From the NCBI RefSeq assembly GCF_009737085.1, contig NZ_WOVL01000002.1, positions 62,001 to 126,000 on the forward strand: a DNA stretch of 64,000 nt, given 5' to 3'. Both the position numbers and the translations under genes were made by a program. Source of the DNA: Paenibacillus sp. NEAU-GSW1 (GTDB lineage: Bacteria; Bacillota; Bacilli; Paenibacillales; Paenibacillaceae). Below the pieces are notes generated by a model. That model saw only the letters and a program-made list of their open reading frames with translations, did no database searches and was not told the DNA's origin. Shown here piece by piece: positions 45,495-53,991 of the stretch (the stretch's first letter is position 1; each line of letters begins with the position of its first letter).

Positions 45495-46837
45495 CGATTA
45501 ACCGCCGTCCAGGCGAGTTCGCCGACCGGAACGTCAACGACATCTATGCCTTCGGCTTCCATCATCGCGGCATAATCGCGCCTGTCCAGCGTCAGCTTAT
45601 GCGCGATGCTTTTGACGAAAGCGTCTTGCCGCGTTTTGGTATCCGATAGCGTCCATTTATGCAGCACCTCGTCGCGCAATCCGAGCAGAAGCAAATGATG
45701 CTGCCGATTCGCTCGCTTAAGCAGCGGCCGGAGGCCTTCTTCATACATGTAATTGTCCAAGTCGGAAAACAGCACGACAAAGCTTCGTTTCTTCTGCACC
45801 TTCATAAAATATTGCAGCGCCGTATTATAGCTCGCTTCAACAAAATCGCTCTGCAAGTCGAACGCCGCTTCCGTCAGCGCGCTTAGATGAGCGACCCCTG
45901 CGCCCGGAGGCACATATGCTTTGATATGCGCCGAAAAAGCAAGCAAGCCTACTTTATCTCCTTGCCTGAGCGCCACCGCCGCCAGAGACAACGCGGCTTC
46001 CAAAGAAGCGTCCAGCTTCGTTCTTCCGTCGAGTTCTACGCCCATCATTCTTCCGCAATCGATCATCAGGATGACCGACTTCCCCCGTTCAGGACGGTAG
46101 ACGTTGGTCATCAAATTCCGCGATCTCGCCGAAGCCCGCCAATTCACCATTCGCAGGTCGTCATCAGGAACATAGTCGCGGATGGCATGAAACTCAGAGC
46201 CGCTTCGTTCCTTGCGATAGATTCGCTTGCCCTCCAGCGTCAAATGGTTTTGCGCCGATGACAGAATGCCCCGCACACCGGATAAATCCGGATAAATATG
46301 AACGTTATGCTCAAGCTCCACAGCCGTTTGCTTCATCCAAAGCCCCAGCGTCCCTCTCATCCGAACACGCAACAAACGAAAACGATAGCGTCCCCGCTCC
46401 TTGCCGAGCGTCGTATACCGGGCTTCCGCAGTCCGTCCGCGCCACAGCGCCGTTACCTTCCGCTCGGGTGCGAGAAAGCTTTGCGGCACATCGTCGTTGA
46501 ACTCCAGCTTAAGCGCCATATGCCGCTGAGCGGACTCGACCTTTAAATTTACCTCGAACGGACTATGTATATCGGCCTTTTCTGGAATTTCGCGCGTAAA
46601 TTTCAAGCTCTTTCTGCGCGGCATAAGCGACAAATCAATAATGCTCAAAACCAGCAGCAAGCCATTGACGAGCAAAAAAGCGGCAGCGCCTAATCCAACC
46701 GCATATCCGGCGCCGATAAGCGCAGCTCCCGCCCCGGCAAGCGCGGCAAGCCTCGTTGTCGGAATAAGCATGCGCCGCTCCAACGCATTAGCGAGGTACC
46801 GGAATCGTCGCCAGCGTGTCCTGGATGTAGCGGTCAC
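45461..46837 (-). CDS. DUF58 (vWA-like) membrane protein
   Basis: 458 residues. Two N-terminal helices (about 31-65) are followed by a beta-sandwich region and the DUF58 core: GSEFHAIRDYVPDDDLRMVNWRASARS, split here as DYVPDDD and NWRASAR. The vWA-like fold has a MIDAS remnant LMIDCGRMM and DLDNYMYEEG. DUF58 proteins pair with MoxR ATPases, which are thought to remodel metal-binding vWA clients. Its start lies inside the MoxR gene (50-base overlap), and it is the last gene of a five-gene operon. It overlaps the 3' end of the SpoIIM-like gene. Confidence 0.9.
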   Translation of the reverse strand: MTATSRTRWRRFRYLANALERRMLIPTTRLAALAGAGAALIGAGYAVGLGAAAFLLVNGLLLVLSIIDLSLMPRRKSLKFTREIPEKADIHSPFEVNLKVESAQRHMALKLEFNDDVPQSFLAPERKVTALWRGRTAEARYTTLGKERGRYRFRLLRVRMRGTLGLWMKQTAVELEHNVHIYPDLSGVRGILSSAQNHLTLEGKRIYRKERSGSEFHAIRDYVPDDDLRMVNWRASARSRNLMTNVYRPERGKSVILMIDCGRMMGVELDGRTKLDASLEAALSLAAVALRQGDKVGLLAFSAHIKAYVPPGAGVAHLSALTEAAFDLQSDFVEASYNTALQYFMKVQKKRSFVVLFSDLDNYMYEEGLRPLLKRANRQHHLLLLGLRDEVLHKWTLSDTKTRQDAFVKSIAHKLTLDRRDYAAMMEAEGIDVVDVPVGELAWTAVNRYLVVKADDLV

Positions 46838-47717
46838 TTGTTTCCCCCTCCAATTCGGCTTGAGGCGTCAGCAACAGACGATGCCGCAGCGCCGGAACGG
46901 CAACGATCTTAATGTCGTCCGGTGTTACAAAACTTCGTTCGTCCAGCAGCGCCCATGCCCTGGCCGCGTTTAATAGGGCAATGCCGGCCCGCGGGCTTGC
47001 TCCGAGCAGCACTCTTTTATCCTCGCGGGTGGAACGAATTAACGTTGCTACATATTCCACTAGCGATTCCTGAACGACGACATCCTTTAATTTCCCGCGC
47101 AGCTCCTTCAAACGCTCCAATGTCAATGCGGGTTCGCGGCGCTCCGCCCCTTCTGCATAAAAAGGAACATGGCTCTTCAATATTTCAAGCTCCGACTGCA
47201 TGGATGGGTAATTAACCGTCAGCTTGAACAAAAAGCGGTCTAGCTGCGCTTCCGGCAGCGGATATGTGCCCTCGTATTCCACCGGGTTTTGCGTCGCAAT
47301 GACGAAGAACGGGTCCGGCAGCGCGTACGTTTGCCCTTGAATGGTCGCCTGCCGCTCCTCCATCGCCTCGAGCAGCGCCGATTGCGTCTTCGGCGGCGTC
47401 CGGTTAATCTCGTCGGCCAGCAGCATATTCGTAAATACCGGACCTTTCACCGTTTGAAATTCATTGTCCTTCATGTTGAAGATTACGCTTCCGGTAATAT
47501 CACTCGGCATCATATCGGGCGTGAACTGAATGCGCCGGTAATTTCCGTCCGTCAGCTCCGCAAGCGTGCGGACCATTTTCGTTTTGCCGAGCCCTGGAAC
47601 CCCCTCAAGCAGCACATGGCCTCCCGTAAGAAATGCGGTTAATAGCAGCCGTACGTTTTTCGACTGGCCGATTACGATCGCGTTCATTTGTTGAATTAAT
47701 TGTTGCAAAACACTCAC
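46788..47717 (-). CDS. MoxR family AAA+ ATPase
   Basis: 309 residues: Walker A GVPGLGKTK near 38-46, Walker B LLADEINRTPP with the catalytic Glu, sensor 1 ATQNPVEYEG, and sensor 2 in GASPRAGIALL. This is the MoxR/RavA class of AAA+ chaperone. It is flanked by DUF4350 upstream and DUF58 downstream in one operon, with 3 bases from the former. It probably drives assembly or metal loading of the DUF58 partner at the membrane; the exact substrate is unknown. Confidence 0.95.
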   Translation of the reverse strand: MSVLQQLIQQMNAIVIGQSKNVRLLLTAFLTGGHVLLEGVPGLGKTKMVRTLAELTDGNYRRIQFTPDMMPSDITGSVIFNMKDNEFQTVKGPVFTNMLLADEINRTPPKTQSALLEAMEERQATIQGQTYALPDPFFVIATQNPVEYEGTYPLPEAQLDRFLFKLTVNYPSMQSELEILKSHVPFYAEGAERREPALTLERLKELRGKLKDVVVQESLVEYVATLIRSTREDKRVLLGASPRAGIALLNAARAWALLDERSFVTPDDIKIVAVPALRHRLLLTPQAELEGETSDRYIQDTLATIPVPR

Positions 47718-47720
47718 TCC

Positions 47721-48866
47721 TTACTCATTCTCTAATTTACGAATCATGTCATCCGCGTTCCGACTGTCTTTCACCAGCTGCTTCATCGAATATACAGAAG
47801 CGCGCTCCGCTTCGCTCAAGCTTTGAAGCAGCGAGACCAGCCGCTCTGCATCTTCATCTTTCCAGCGCAGCTTGGCGGCGGCGAAAGTCTGCCTGTCGCT
47901 CGCCTCGATCGGCAATTTCCACTTCTCTCTCAGCATGCTTCTGATATAACGCGACTGATGGTGAATCGCTTCGCGAGCGAGCCTGCGCCGCTCGTACCAG
48001 CCTGCAGCAGCCAGCACCGTCTCGTCTCCACGGCGAACGGTCCAGGCTCGAGGCGTATAAGCCGGACCGAACCGAACCGCTTTGAGCCATAGCCATAGAA
48101 GCAGGCCGATGCCGAGCTGCAATGCGCCTGCCAGCAGCCATGCAGGATAGACAGCAGCAATTCCGGGTCTTTCCGTTACCCCGTGATGATAATCGTCGAA
48201 CAAAATCGCCCGGGCCTCAGTTTGCAATAAAGGCGCAAGCAGTTCAAAATGCGATTCGTCCAATATTTGATCGTTTCTTGCCCACTCCGGCGCGAGCAGC
48301 AGCGTAATGCTGCCTTCCCCTTGCTGGAGCCGTCCGGCGATAATGCCCTGGCTATCTTCCAGCAATGGCTCCATAGCAGGCGTCAGCTGCAAACGGTATT
48401 CGGTATCTATAACGCCGGTGAACGTTCCCTCTTCCGCTTCTGATTCAGCTGGAACTCGTATCGGGACGGCAGCCTCGTCGGAAGCTGTCCTGTCATCAAG
48501 CTGCCCGACTTCAAACCAATCCCACAAATACGGACTGCTGGACAACAGCAGCAAATCGTTTCCCACTTCGACCCAGCTTTGAATCTCTTCCGATTCATAG
48601 TCTTCAATCGAATCCGGCTCAATCACAATTAAAGCGTATCCTTCCGACTTCGGAAGAAAGCGCCACTCCTTCTTCCAGCCCTTGACCGGAGCGCCCTCTT
48701 CTTTCATCCATGTATATAAGCCCTTCACTCCATCTGGCCGGGCTGAACCGGATGCATACGGCGGAGGCGCAGTCTTAGCTTCAGGCTGGACTAGAATAAG
48801 CCCGACCAGAATAAAAGCGATGACACAAAGGGCGAGTCCGATTCGTTGCCTGTTTTCATTACGCAT
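47721..48866 (-). CDS. DUF4350 membrane protein
   Basis: 381 residues. One helix near the N-terminus (about 9-27) and one near 230-252 enclose an extracytoplasmic-facing domain with SARPDGVKGLYTWMKEEG, the usual start of DUF4350, and SPYLWDWFEVG. The C-terminal ~110 residues are charged and cytoplasmic (HHQSRYIRSMLREKWKLP). It overlaps the DUF4129 gene by 8 bases and ends 3 bases before MoxR, so translation is coupled. No enzymatic motif is visible. It resembles a class I glutamine amidotransferase-like sugar or peptide sensor fold only in outline. Confidence 0.82.
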   Translation of the reverse strand: MRNENRQRIGLALCVIAFILVGLILVQPEAKTAPPPYASGSARPDGVKGLYTWMKEEGAPVKGWKKEWRFLPKSEGYALIVIEPDSIEDYESEEIQSWVEVGNDLLLLSSSPYLWDWFEVGQLDDRTASDEAAVPIRVPAESEAEEGTFTGVIDTEYRLQLTPAMEPLLEDSQGIIAGRLQQGEGSITLLLAPEWARNDQILDESHFELLAPLLQTEARAILFDDYHHGVTERPGIAAVYPAWLLAGALQLGIGLLLWLWLKAVRFGPAYTPRAWTVRRGDETVLAAAGWYERRRLAREAIHHQSRYIRSMLREKWKLPIEASDRQTFAAAKLRWKDEDAERLVSLLQSLSEAERASVYSMKQLVKDSRNADDMIRKLENE

Positions 48867-49491
48867 CTGCCCGCTCCTCTCGCCAATGCCGTCCGGCCAA
48901 CTCCGTTATCCGTTCATAATCTCCGGCATTCGCAGCTTTCTTGCCGTAATGCACGTTCTCGAATATGGCCGCAGCCAGCTTGAACGTCTCAACCAATTCC
49001 GGCGTGCGGTTATCCAGCTCCTCTGCATATTCAAAATTTGTTTTCCACTTCTCCGCGCGCACCCAGCCTTGCTCGTCCATCATTAACAGCAGCGCTAGAA
49101 ACATAAGCCGAACAGCCTCGTCATATTGGCCTTGCTCCGCTTGTTTTTTCGCAGCCTCATGCTGTACGCGAGAGGATTTCAGCAGCTCGTCCGTGCTGCT
49201 GAAATATTCCGGCTTCCTTCCCGCGCGCTGCTGGAGCAGCCTTCTTCCCAGCCATACTACCGCTGCTGCGAGCAACAGCAGCACGAGACCGAGCAGCACA
49301 TAAGCGAACAGCTCCGAAGCGCCTTGCGGAACGCCGGCAACTGAGATCAGATCGATGAACTTCTCCCATATTTTCCTCAACCAAAGCGCAATCGGATTTA
49401 AGTGTTGCGGCTTGGCGCTTTCCGCAAATTCCTCTCGGCTTAAAATCTCTCTAAGCTTCTCTTTCTTCTCGGACAGGCTGATATCATTCAT
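48859..49491 (-). CDS. DUF4129 membrane protein
   Basis: 210 residues with a single helix at about 62-85 (LFAYVLLGLVLLLLAAAVVWL). The C-terminal DUF4129 domain is marked by QGQYDEAVRLMFLALLLMMDEQGWVRAEKWKTNFEYAEEL (TPR-like, with the W-x-x-x-K-T motif). It overlaps its upstream and downstream neighbours by 8 bases each. DUF4129 proteins always sit beside DUF4350, MoxR and DUF58 in this cluster type, and are proposed to be structural partners at the membrane. Confidence 0.85.
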   Translation of the reverse strand: MNDISLSEKKEKLREILSREEFAESAKPQHLNPIALWLRKIWEKFIDLISVAGVPQGASELFAYVLLGLVLLLLAAAVVWLGRRLLQQRAGRKPEYFSSTDELLKSSRVQHEAAKKQAEQGQYDEAVRLMFLALLLMMDEQGWVRAEKWKTNFEYAEELDNRTPELVETFKLAAAIFENVHYGKKAANAGDYERITELAGRHWREERADA

Positions 49492-50539
49492 CGATCGTTT
49501 CCGTTTCCTTGCGTTCTATTGGCGCAAAGCTTTCGCTCGCCCGCTCATCGGCAGCTGCTCTTGAACGTTCTGCAGCGTCAACCGCCGCTAAGTCATTCGC
49601 GATATCGGCTCCTTCGCTGCGGCCCTTCAAATCGAAATAAACGACGCCATACGTCAGAAGAATAAGCGGGAGCGCGAGAAGCATAATGAGCACATAGAGG
49701 ATTTGCCCAATGATCGACAGCTTAAAAATCCCGATTGAGATCACATATCCGCCAATTATAAATATGCTGCTTACCAGCATGACTACGAGAAAAGTCGCAT
49801 AAACCCGCCAAAAGCTGCCTTTGGTCAATTTCCAGCTGCGAGCCAAAGGCGAGCTGCCATGCTCCAGCGTCAAAACCGGCAAATAGAAGCCGAATCGAAT
49901 GGCGAAAAAGGCTAAGCCCGCAGTTACGCCTGCAACAAGCAGCAAGTAGACGATAACGAAAAGGATGATAGCTGCGACCCCTCCGCCAAAGGGATCATCG
50001 CTCAACGTCATAAATCCGGCGCCAATCCCTACCGCCAGCAGCATGAAAATAAATACGAACGCCATAATGGCCATGAACAGCACGATGTAAACGCCAATCA
50101 TTATAAGCCCGAACAGCACGCTGTTGCCCGTTATCCGCCAATAAGGGGCAAAGCCGCGCTTCAAAAGCTCGCCGATCCGCATCGCTCTGCCTTCCGCAGC
50201 CGCCAGCACCACATGCAGCTGCGACGCTGCCGCCGCAGGCGCGACGAATACAAGATAGAGGGGCATAAACAGAAACAAGAACAGAATATACCCTACGTTT
50301 AATTGATCGCCGTTCAACCCATTGCTGGCTTCTGCATATCTCTCAAAAGATTGCTCCACAGACATCCCGTCTTGCGGCAAAAACGAAGCATCGTTCAGAA
50401 GCAGCAGGTTTTGCAGCAAATAAAGCGGGCCCATCAAAATAAGCGCCAGCGTGTAGGCCGTAACAAAGTGCTTACGGTACAACTGAAAGCTCCGGTCCAA
50501 AACTTCCCCGATTCTCGCCGGTTTCATAAACAAATTCAT
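49484..50539 (-). CDS. multi-helix membrane protein, first gene of the MoxR operon
   Basis: 351 residues with about six long hydrophobic helices and an acidic C-terminal tail (ERSRAAADERASESF). The start IGEVLDRSFQLYRKHF is the beginning of the 'glycerophosphoryl diester phosphodiesterase membrane domain'/DUF975-like families, and PLARSWKLTKGSFWRVY is their internal amphipathic repeat. It overlaps the DUF4129 gene by 8 bases. No catalytic residues were seen, so it is likely structural. Confidence 0.75.
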   Translation of the reverse strand: MNLFMKPARIGEVLDRSFQLYRKHFVTAYTLALILMGPLYLLQNLLLLNDASFLPQDGMSVEQSFERYAEASNGLNGDQLNVGYILFLFLFMPLYLVFVAPAAAASQLHVVLAAAEGRAMRIGELLKRGFAPYWRITGNSVLFGLIMIGVYIVLFMAIMAFVFIFMLLAVGIGAGFMTLSDDPFGGGVAAIILFVIVYLLLVAGVTAGLAFFAIRFGFYLPVLTLEHGSSPLARSWKLTKGSFWRVYATFLVVMLVSSIFIIGGYVISIGIFKLSIIGQILYVLIMLLALPLILLTYGVVYFDLKGRSEGADIANDLAAVDAAERSRAAADERASESFAPIERKETETIDE

Positions 50540-50739
50540 GCAACGTGCCTCCTACTTCGGTTGAAAAAGTTGATAAAGCCGTTTCTCTTTCTATTAAATT
50601 CCACATAAAAGGTAAAATTTCCTTGCAGTTTCGCAAAAACCGACAATTTCTTTCAGCCAACATTCAGATCAAATTTATTCGCTGATAAGTTTGATCGTCT
50701 ATTCCTTGCAAGAGCGGCGCTTGCCTCCCCGCAAGCCGC

Positions 50740-50777
50740 AAAACAAAAAGCATGCCCTAGTGTATGCTTTTTGTTTT
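50740..50777. terminator. orphan terminator-like hairpin
   Basis: A perfect 14-bp stem (AAAACAAAAAGCAT against 50764-50777) with a 10-base loop, preceded by a second GC-rich stem (GCGGCGCTTGC / GCAAGCCGC). No gene ends nearby: the 314-base region separates two divergently read genes. It could end a small RNA or act as an insulator. Nothing else is seen in this gap apart from the CPBP gene promoter region. Confidence 0.6.
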
Positions 50778-50853
50778 ATCTGAAAAGAGATTGCACCTTG
50801 AAAAGATATCTGTTATATATAAACTATAACAAATATTAAAGGTGGTTTTTCCT

Positions 50854-51627
50854 ATGGAACGCATTCGTCATCTTAAAATCGCTTTATGGTTAATGGCTGG
50901 AGGTATCTTTGCGAGTATCGCGATGATTCCTTATTTGAACGAAACGTTGTTGTCGGGCAGCAGCGCGGTCACGAAATCGCAATTGCCAGCCGTAATGGCC
51001 GTTCAGATTTTGCAAGCAGCTGTTGTCATCTTTCTATCGGGATGGGCCGGTCTTGCCCTTGCAAGCCGGGTCGGATTGAATGCGCCGTTTCTGCGCAAAT
51101 GGATTTATGGCAACGGCAGCCCCGTTTTCTCCCGCAAATGGCTGCTGATCGGAATCGCCGGCAGCGTGATCGGATGTTTGGCTATTATCGGCATTGATCT
51201 TTTGTTCCAGCCGTATATGCCCGCTGTCGCCAATGAGCAGCAATCTGTTGAATGGTGGAAAGGCGTGCTGACGCTGTTTTACGGCGGCATCTTTGAAGAA
51301 ACGTTGCTGCGGCTGTTCGCGATGTCGCTGATCGTATGGCTGCTGGCGAAGCTTTTCCGGGCAAAAACGCCTCACATCCCGGCCTTCATCTATATCGCGG
51401 CGATCCTATTGGCAGCCGTACTGTTCGGACTGGGGCATCTTCCGGCAGCACAATTGTATTTCGGCGAGCTTTCCGCTGCCGTAACGGCGCGCACCATTAT
51501 TTTGAACGCATTGCTGGGCATCTGGTTCGGCTTTCTTTACTGGCGGAAAGGGCTGGAGTATGCGATTGTTTCCCATATGGCCGCCGATCTGGTGCTGCAC
51601 GGCATCATGGGACCGTTGATGAAATAG
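50854..51627 (+). CDS. CPBP family intramembrane metalloprotease
   Basis: 257 residues from the ATG at 50854 (AAAGGTGG eight bases upstream). About seven hydrophobic helices carry the CPBP/ABI motifs: EETLLRLFAM (EExxxR), FGLGHLP (FxxxH) and YAIVSHMAADL (HxxxD). These residues form a Zn site in Rce1-type proteases. Single-gene unit. Bacterial members act in bacteriocin self-immunity or membrane protein cleavage; the substrate is unknown here. Confidence 0.88.
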   Translation: MERIRHLKIALWLMAGGIFASIAMIPYLNETLLSGSSAVTKSQLPAVMAVQILQAAVVIFLSGWAGLALASRVGLNAPFLRKWIYGNGSPVFSRKWLLIGIAGSVIGCLAIIGIDLLFQPYMPAVANEQQSVEWWKGVLTLFYGGIFEETLLRLFAMSLIVWLLAKLFRAKTPHIPAFIYIAAILLAAVLFGLGHLPAAQLYFGELSAAVTARTIILNALLGIWFGFLYWRKGLEYAIVSHMAADLVLHGIMGPLMK

Positions 51628-51774
51628 CACATCCAGCTCATTAACTGCTCCGACGGTTAGAAGCAAGCTCAGCATACCAGAATAGACCGATACAGCCTGT
51701 TCCATTCGGACGAGCAATTGACCCGACTCAAGCGCGCACACGTATATTGGCTATCCTCTATTGTTTTGTCTTGC

Positions 51775-51852
51775 CGTTACGGAACCTCAGGCCGTTACGC
51801 GGCAGTAACTATGTAGTCGGGACGATTCTAACGGACCGAAAGTCCGTTAGAG
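51775..51852. repeat. intergenic double-hairpin repeat, copy 1
   Basis: Consists of GTTACGGAACCTCAGGCCGTTAC (here split: GTTACGGAACC, then CAGGCCGTTAC), CGGCAGTAACT, a spacer and a stem TCTAACGGAC / GTCCGTTAGA (51827-51851). The same order of blocks recurs at 51900-51981. The preceding stretch 51628-51774 shows nothing recognisable. Confidence 0.7.
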
Positions 51853-51899
51853 ATTGCCGAATGGTCCGTTTGGCGGCGTTGTGGAAGGTAGACGGCACA

Positions 51900-51981
51900 C
51901 GTAACGGAACCGCAGGCCGTTACGCAGCAGTAACTGCGCTAATAAAAAGGCTCTAACGGACTGTCGATCCGTTAGAGCCTT
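51900..51981. repeat. intergenic double-hairpin repeat, copy 2
   Basis: Matches copy 1 block for block: CGTAACGG ... CCGTTACG (8-bp perfect stem), CAGCAGTAACT, a spacer, then a stem built on CTAACGGA/TCCGTTAG. Offset from copy 1 is about 125 bases. Here the second stem has grown to 14 bp and doubles as a terminator. Confidence 0.7.
51947..51981 (-). terminator. terminator downstream of pucG and the small ORF
   Basis: A perfect 14-bp stem (AAGGCTCTAACGGA against 51968-51981), followed on the minus strand by TTTTTATT. It is built from the second half of the intergenic repeat. Confidence 0.85.
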
Positions 51982-51994
51982 CTTCTCTTCAATA

Positions 51995-52240
51995 TTAACG
52001 CAAGGCGATATCGCCCTCGCGGATTTCCAGCGTTTCGCGCATGAAATGCTTAATCGCTTCAATGGCGCGGCCCTCCGCTTCTTGGGCATCGGCGAGCAGC
52101 TCGATGAGCAGCGCAGCCGTTTCATCCGGCCCGGCCGCACGGCTGCCACCCGGCGCGCAAGCCGGGCTAGTCAGCCGCCCCCCTCTATGAATAGAAAGGG
52201 ACGGCCTAATATTCAGCGACATTCCGCAACGAAATTTCAA
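51995..52240 (-). CDS. small ORF after pucG, possibly a remnant
   Basis: 81 codons from a TTG five bases past the pucG stop. The C-terminal half (DETAALLIELLADAQEAEGR and RAIEAIKHFMRETLEI) has strongly GC-biased third positions and a helical amphipathic pattern typical of real protein, while the first ~35 codons look random and Gly/Arg/Ser-rich. A GAGGGGGG inside suggests a later start, but no ATG, GTG or TTG follows it in frame. Either a coupled small protein or the 3' piece of a decayed gene. Not recognised. Confidence 0.4.
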   Translation of the reverse strand: MKFRCGMSLNIRPSLSIHRGGRLTSPACAPGGSRAAGPDETAALLIELLADAQEAEGRAIEAIKHFMRETLEIREGDIALR

Positions 52241-52245
52241 TCTTC

Positions 52246-53478
52246 TTATACGCCGTAAGCATCAAACGCCGCCTGCACGGCTGCCCCTGCCGGCAGCGAA
52301 TAGCCGTGCTTCAGCAGCGTCGCTTCGAGTGCGCCTAGCGTTAGGAGCACATTTCGCTTACTGCAGCTGTAGCCCATCGTCCCTATCCGCCATATTTTCC
52401 CTTTCAACGGACCGAAGGAGCTCGCGATTTCTATGCCGAATTGCTGCAGCAGCATGGAACGAACCGACTCGCCGTCAATACCTTCCGGGATGTTGATGCA
52501 GGTGACGACGGGCATTTTGCAGCTTGGGTCGCCGAACAGCTTTAGCCCCATCGCGTTCAGCCCCGCCGCCAGCGCCAGCTCATGAGCGCGGTGACGAGCA
52601 TACCGCTCTTCCAAACCTTCCTCCAGCACAACTCTCAGACCTTCGCGCAGCGCATAAAGCATCGAAGTCGATTCGGTATGATGATTCAATCGGGCAGAGC
52701 TCCAATAATCCTGCAGCTGACTCAAATCCAGATAGTTGCTTTGAATTGGCGCCGAAAGCTCGTCATGACCGCTTTCCTGACCAGCGGCAAGCAAGCCTTG
52801 CTCGATCCGCTTGCGGCGGAGAATCTTCGCTTCCGCGCGCGTATTATACGTAATCGGAGACGACCCCGACGGCACGGACAGGCATTTCTGCGTGCCGCCG
52901 ATGACAGCGTCAATCATCCATTTATCCGTCTCCACCGGAGTGCCTCCAATCGTTGCAACAGCGTCAACGACTAGCAATGCGTCGACTTCGCGGCATACGG
53001 CTCCGATCCCGTCTAAAGGCTGCATTCTTCCCGTCGATGTTTCCCCGTGGACGATGCCGACAAGCTTCGGACGATACAAGCGGATTGCGGCCGTAATTTC
53101 CTCAACGTCAAAAACCGTTCCCCATTCCGTTTCCAGCGTCACGACATTCGCTCCGCAGCGTCTTGCAATCTCAACGAGCAAATGCCCGAAACGCCCGAAG
53201 ATCGGAACAAGCACCTTATCTCCCGGCTCGATAAGACTGACCAGAACCGCTTCAATACCGGAACGCGACGTGCCGTCGACCGGAAAAGCCCATTCATTGG
53301 AGGTCGCAAACAATTGCCGAAGCATCCCCATCGTTTCGTTCATTAGCTCGGTAAACTCGGGATCGAATTGCCCCAAAATGGGAAAAGACATCGCCCGCAG
53401 CACTCTTGGGTCCGCTTCTACGGGACCGGGTGTCATAATTATCCGCGGGGATGGCGACAAATCTTTATACCGCTTCAT
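52246..53478 (-). CDS. pucG: (S)-ureidoglycine-glyoxylate aminotransferase PucG
   Basis: 410 residues, class V PLP-dependent aminotransferase. It begins with TPGPVEADPRVLRAMSFPI, and the PLP lysine is in GGTQKCLSVPSG; the C-terminal SSFGPLKGKIWRIGTMGYS block is near-identical in pattern to B. subtilis PucG. The reaction moves the amino group from ureidoglycine to glyoxylate in purine (allantoin) breakdown. AGGAGGAGG precedes the ATG. Unlike the B. subtilis puc cluster, no other purine-degradation genes are next to it here; only a small ORF follows. Confidence 0.93.
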   Translation of the reverse strand: MKRYKDLSPSPRIIMTPGPVEADPRVLRAMSFPILGQFDPEFTELMNETMGMLRQLFATSNEWAFPVDGTSRSGIEAVLVSLIEPGDKVLVPIFGRFGHLLVEIARRCGANVVTLETEWGTVFDVEEITAAIRLYRPKLVGIVHGETSTGRMQPLDGIGAVCREVDALLVVDAVATIGGTPVETDKWMIDAVIGGTQKCLSVPSGSSPITYNTRAEAKILRRKRIEQGLLAAGQESGHDELSAPIQSNYLDLSQLQDYWSSARLNHHTESTSMLYALREGLRVVLEEGLEERYARHRAHELALAAGLNAMGLKLFGDPSCKMPVVTCINIPEGIDGESVRSMLLQQFGIEIASSFGPLKGKIWRIGTMGYSCSKRNVLLTLGALEATLLKHGYSLPAGAAVQAAFDAYGV

Positions 53479-53723
53479 TAAATGTTCCTCCTCCTAGCCC
53501 GCTTATGCAATGCACACCGTCCGCAAGCTCCCGGATAGTTATAAACATCATATACTGTGCCCCTGTGTCTGTCTAACCTTCACGCTATTATTGTGTGCCG
53601 TGCAACATAACAGTGAAAATATTGTGCTTGAAGACGAACTGTCGCTGCATAGACCTATACAGAAGAGTATAAGCAGGACTCCAAACGATATTTCCAGTCT
53701 TTTAGCAACAAGCCGTAAATCCA

Positions 53724-53768
53724 AAAAAAAAGAAGCCAAAGGGGACAAAATCCACCTTGTCTTCTTTC
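53724..53768 (-). terminator. terminator of the VOC-sigma operon
   Basis: AAAGAAG ... CTTCTTT with an inner AAGG/CCTT stem, followed on the minus strand by a run of Ts (the A-run at 53723-53731). It lies just after the stop of the mini VOC gene. Confidence 0.75.
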
Positions 53769-53772
53769 CTAA

Positions 53773-53991
53773 TTAATGCACGACGCCATATTTGTTGCCG
53801 TCAGGATCGTACAGCGCGAAGCCGCGAATGCCCCCGTCATAGTTTATGATCGGTCCGATATTAGCGCCCTTTTCTTTCAAAATGCGATGCGTTATCTCGA
53901 AACCCAGCATTTCCGAATACCACTTGGTGGATCGTTCCAAATCGCTTACTGGTACAAATATTCCTACGCCGTATAAGTTCGGTTTGCTCAT
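53773..53991 (-). CDS. miniature VOC protein with internal deletion
   Basis: 72 residues. It starts like a VOC protein (GVGIFVPVSDLERSTKWYSEMLGFEI) and ends like one (LKEKGANIGPIINYDG and FALYDPDGNKYGVVH), but the ~45 residues between, present in the paralogue at 54758-55180, are missing. The frame is intact and the start ATG overlaps the sigma stop (ATGA), so it is translationally coupled. Two half modules may no longer bind metal; a dimer of the remnant or a dead gene are both possible. Confidence 0.7.
   Translation of the reverse strand: MSKPNLYGVGIFVPVSDLERSTKWYSEMLGFEITHRILKEKGANIGPIINYDGGIRGFALYDPDGNKYGVVH

Noticed and set aside
51847-52149. 100-codon minus-strand frame over the intergenic repeat
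   Set aside because: It runs through the terminator and repeat and reads Arg/Cys/Ser-rich without any motif.
53479-53772. Riboswitch or PucR box upstream of pucG
   Set aside because: No purine-riboswitch core or clear PucR-type palindrome could be seen; only the terminator of the neighbouring operon was found.
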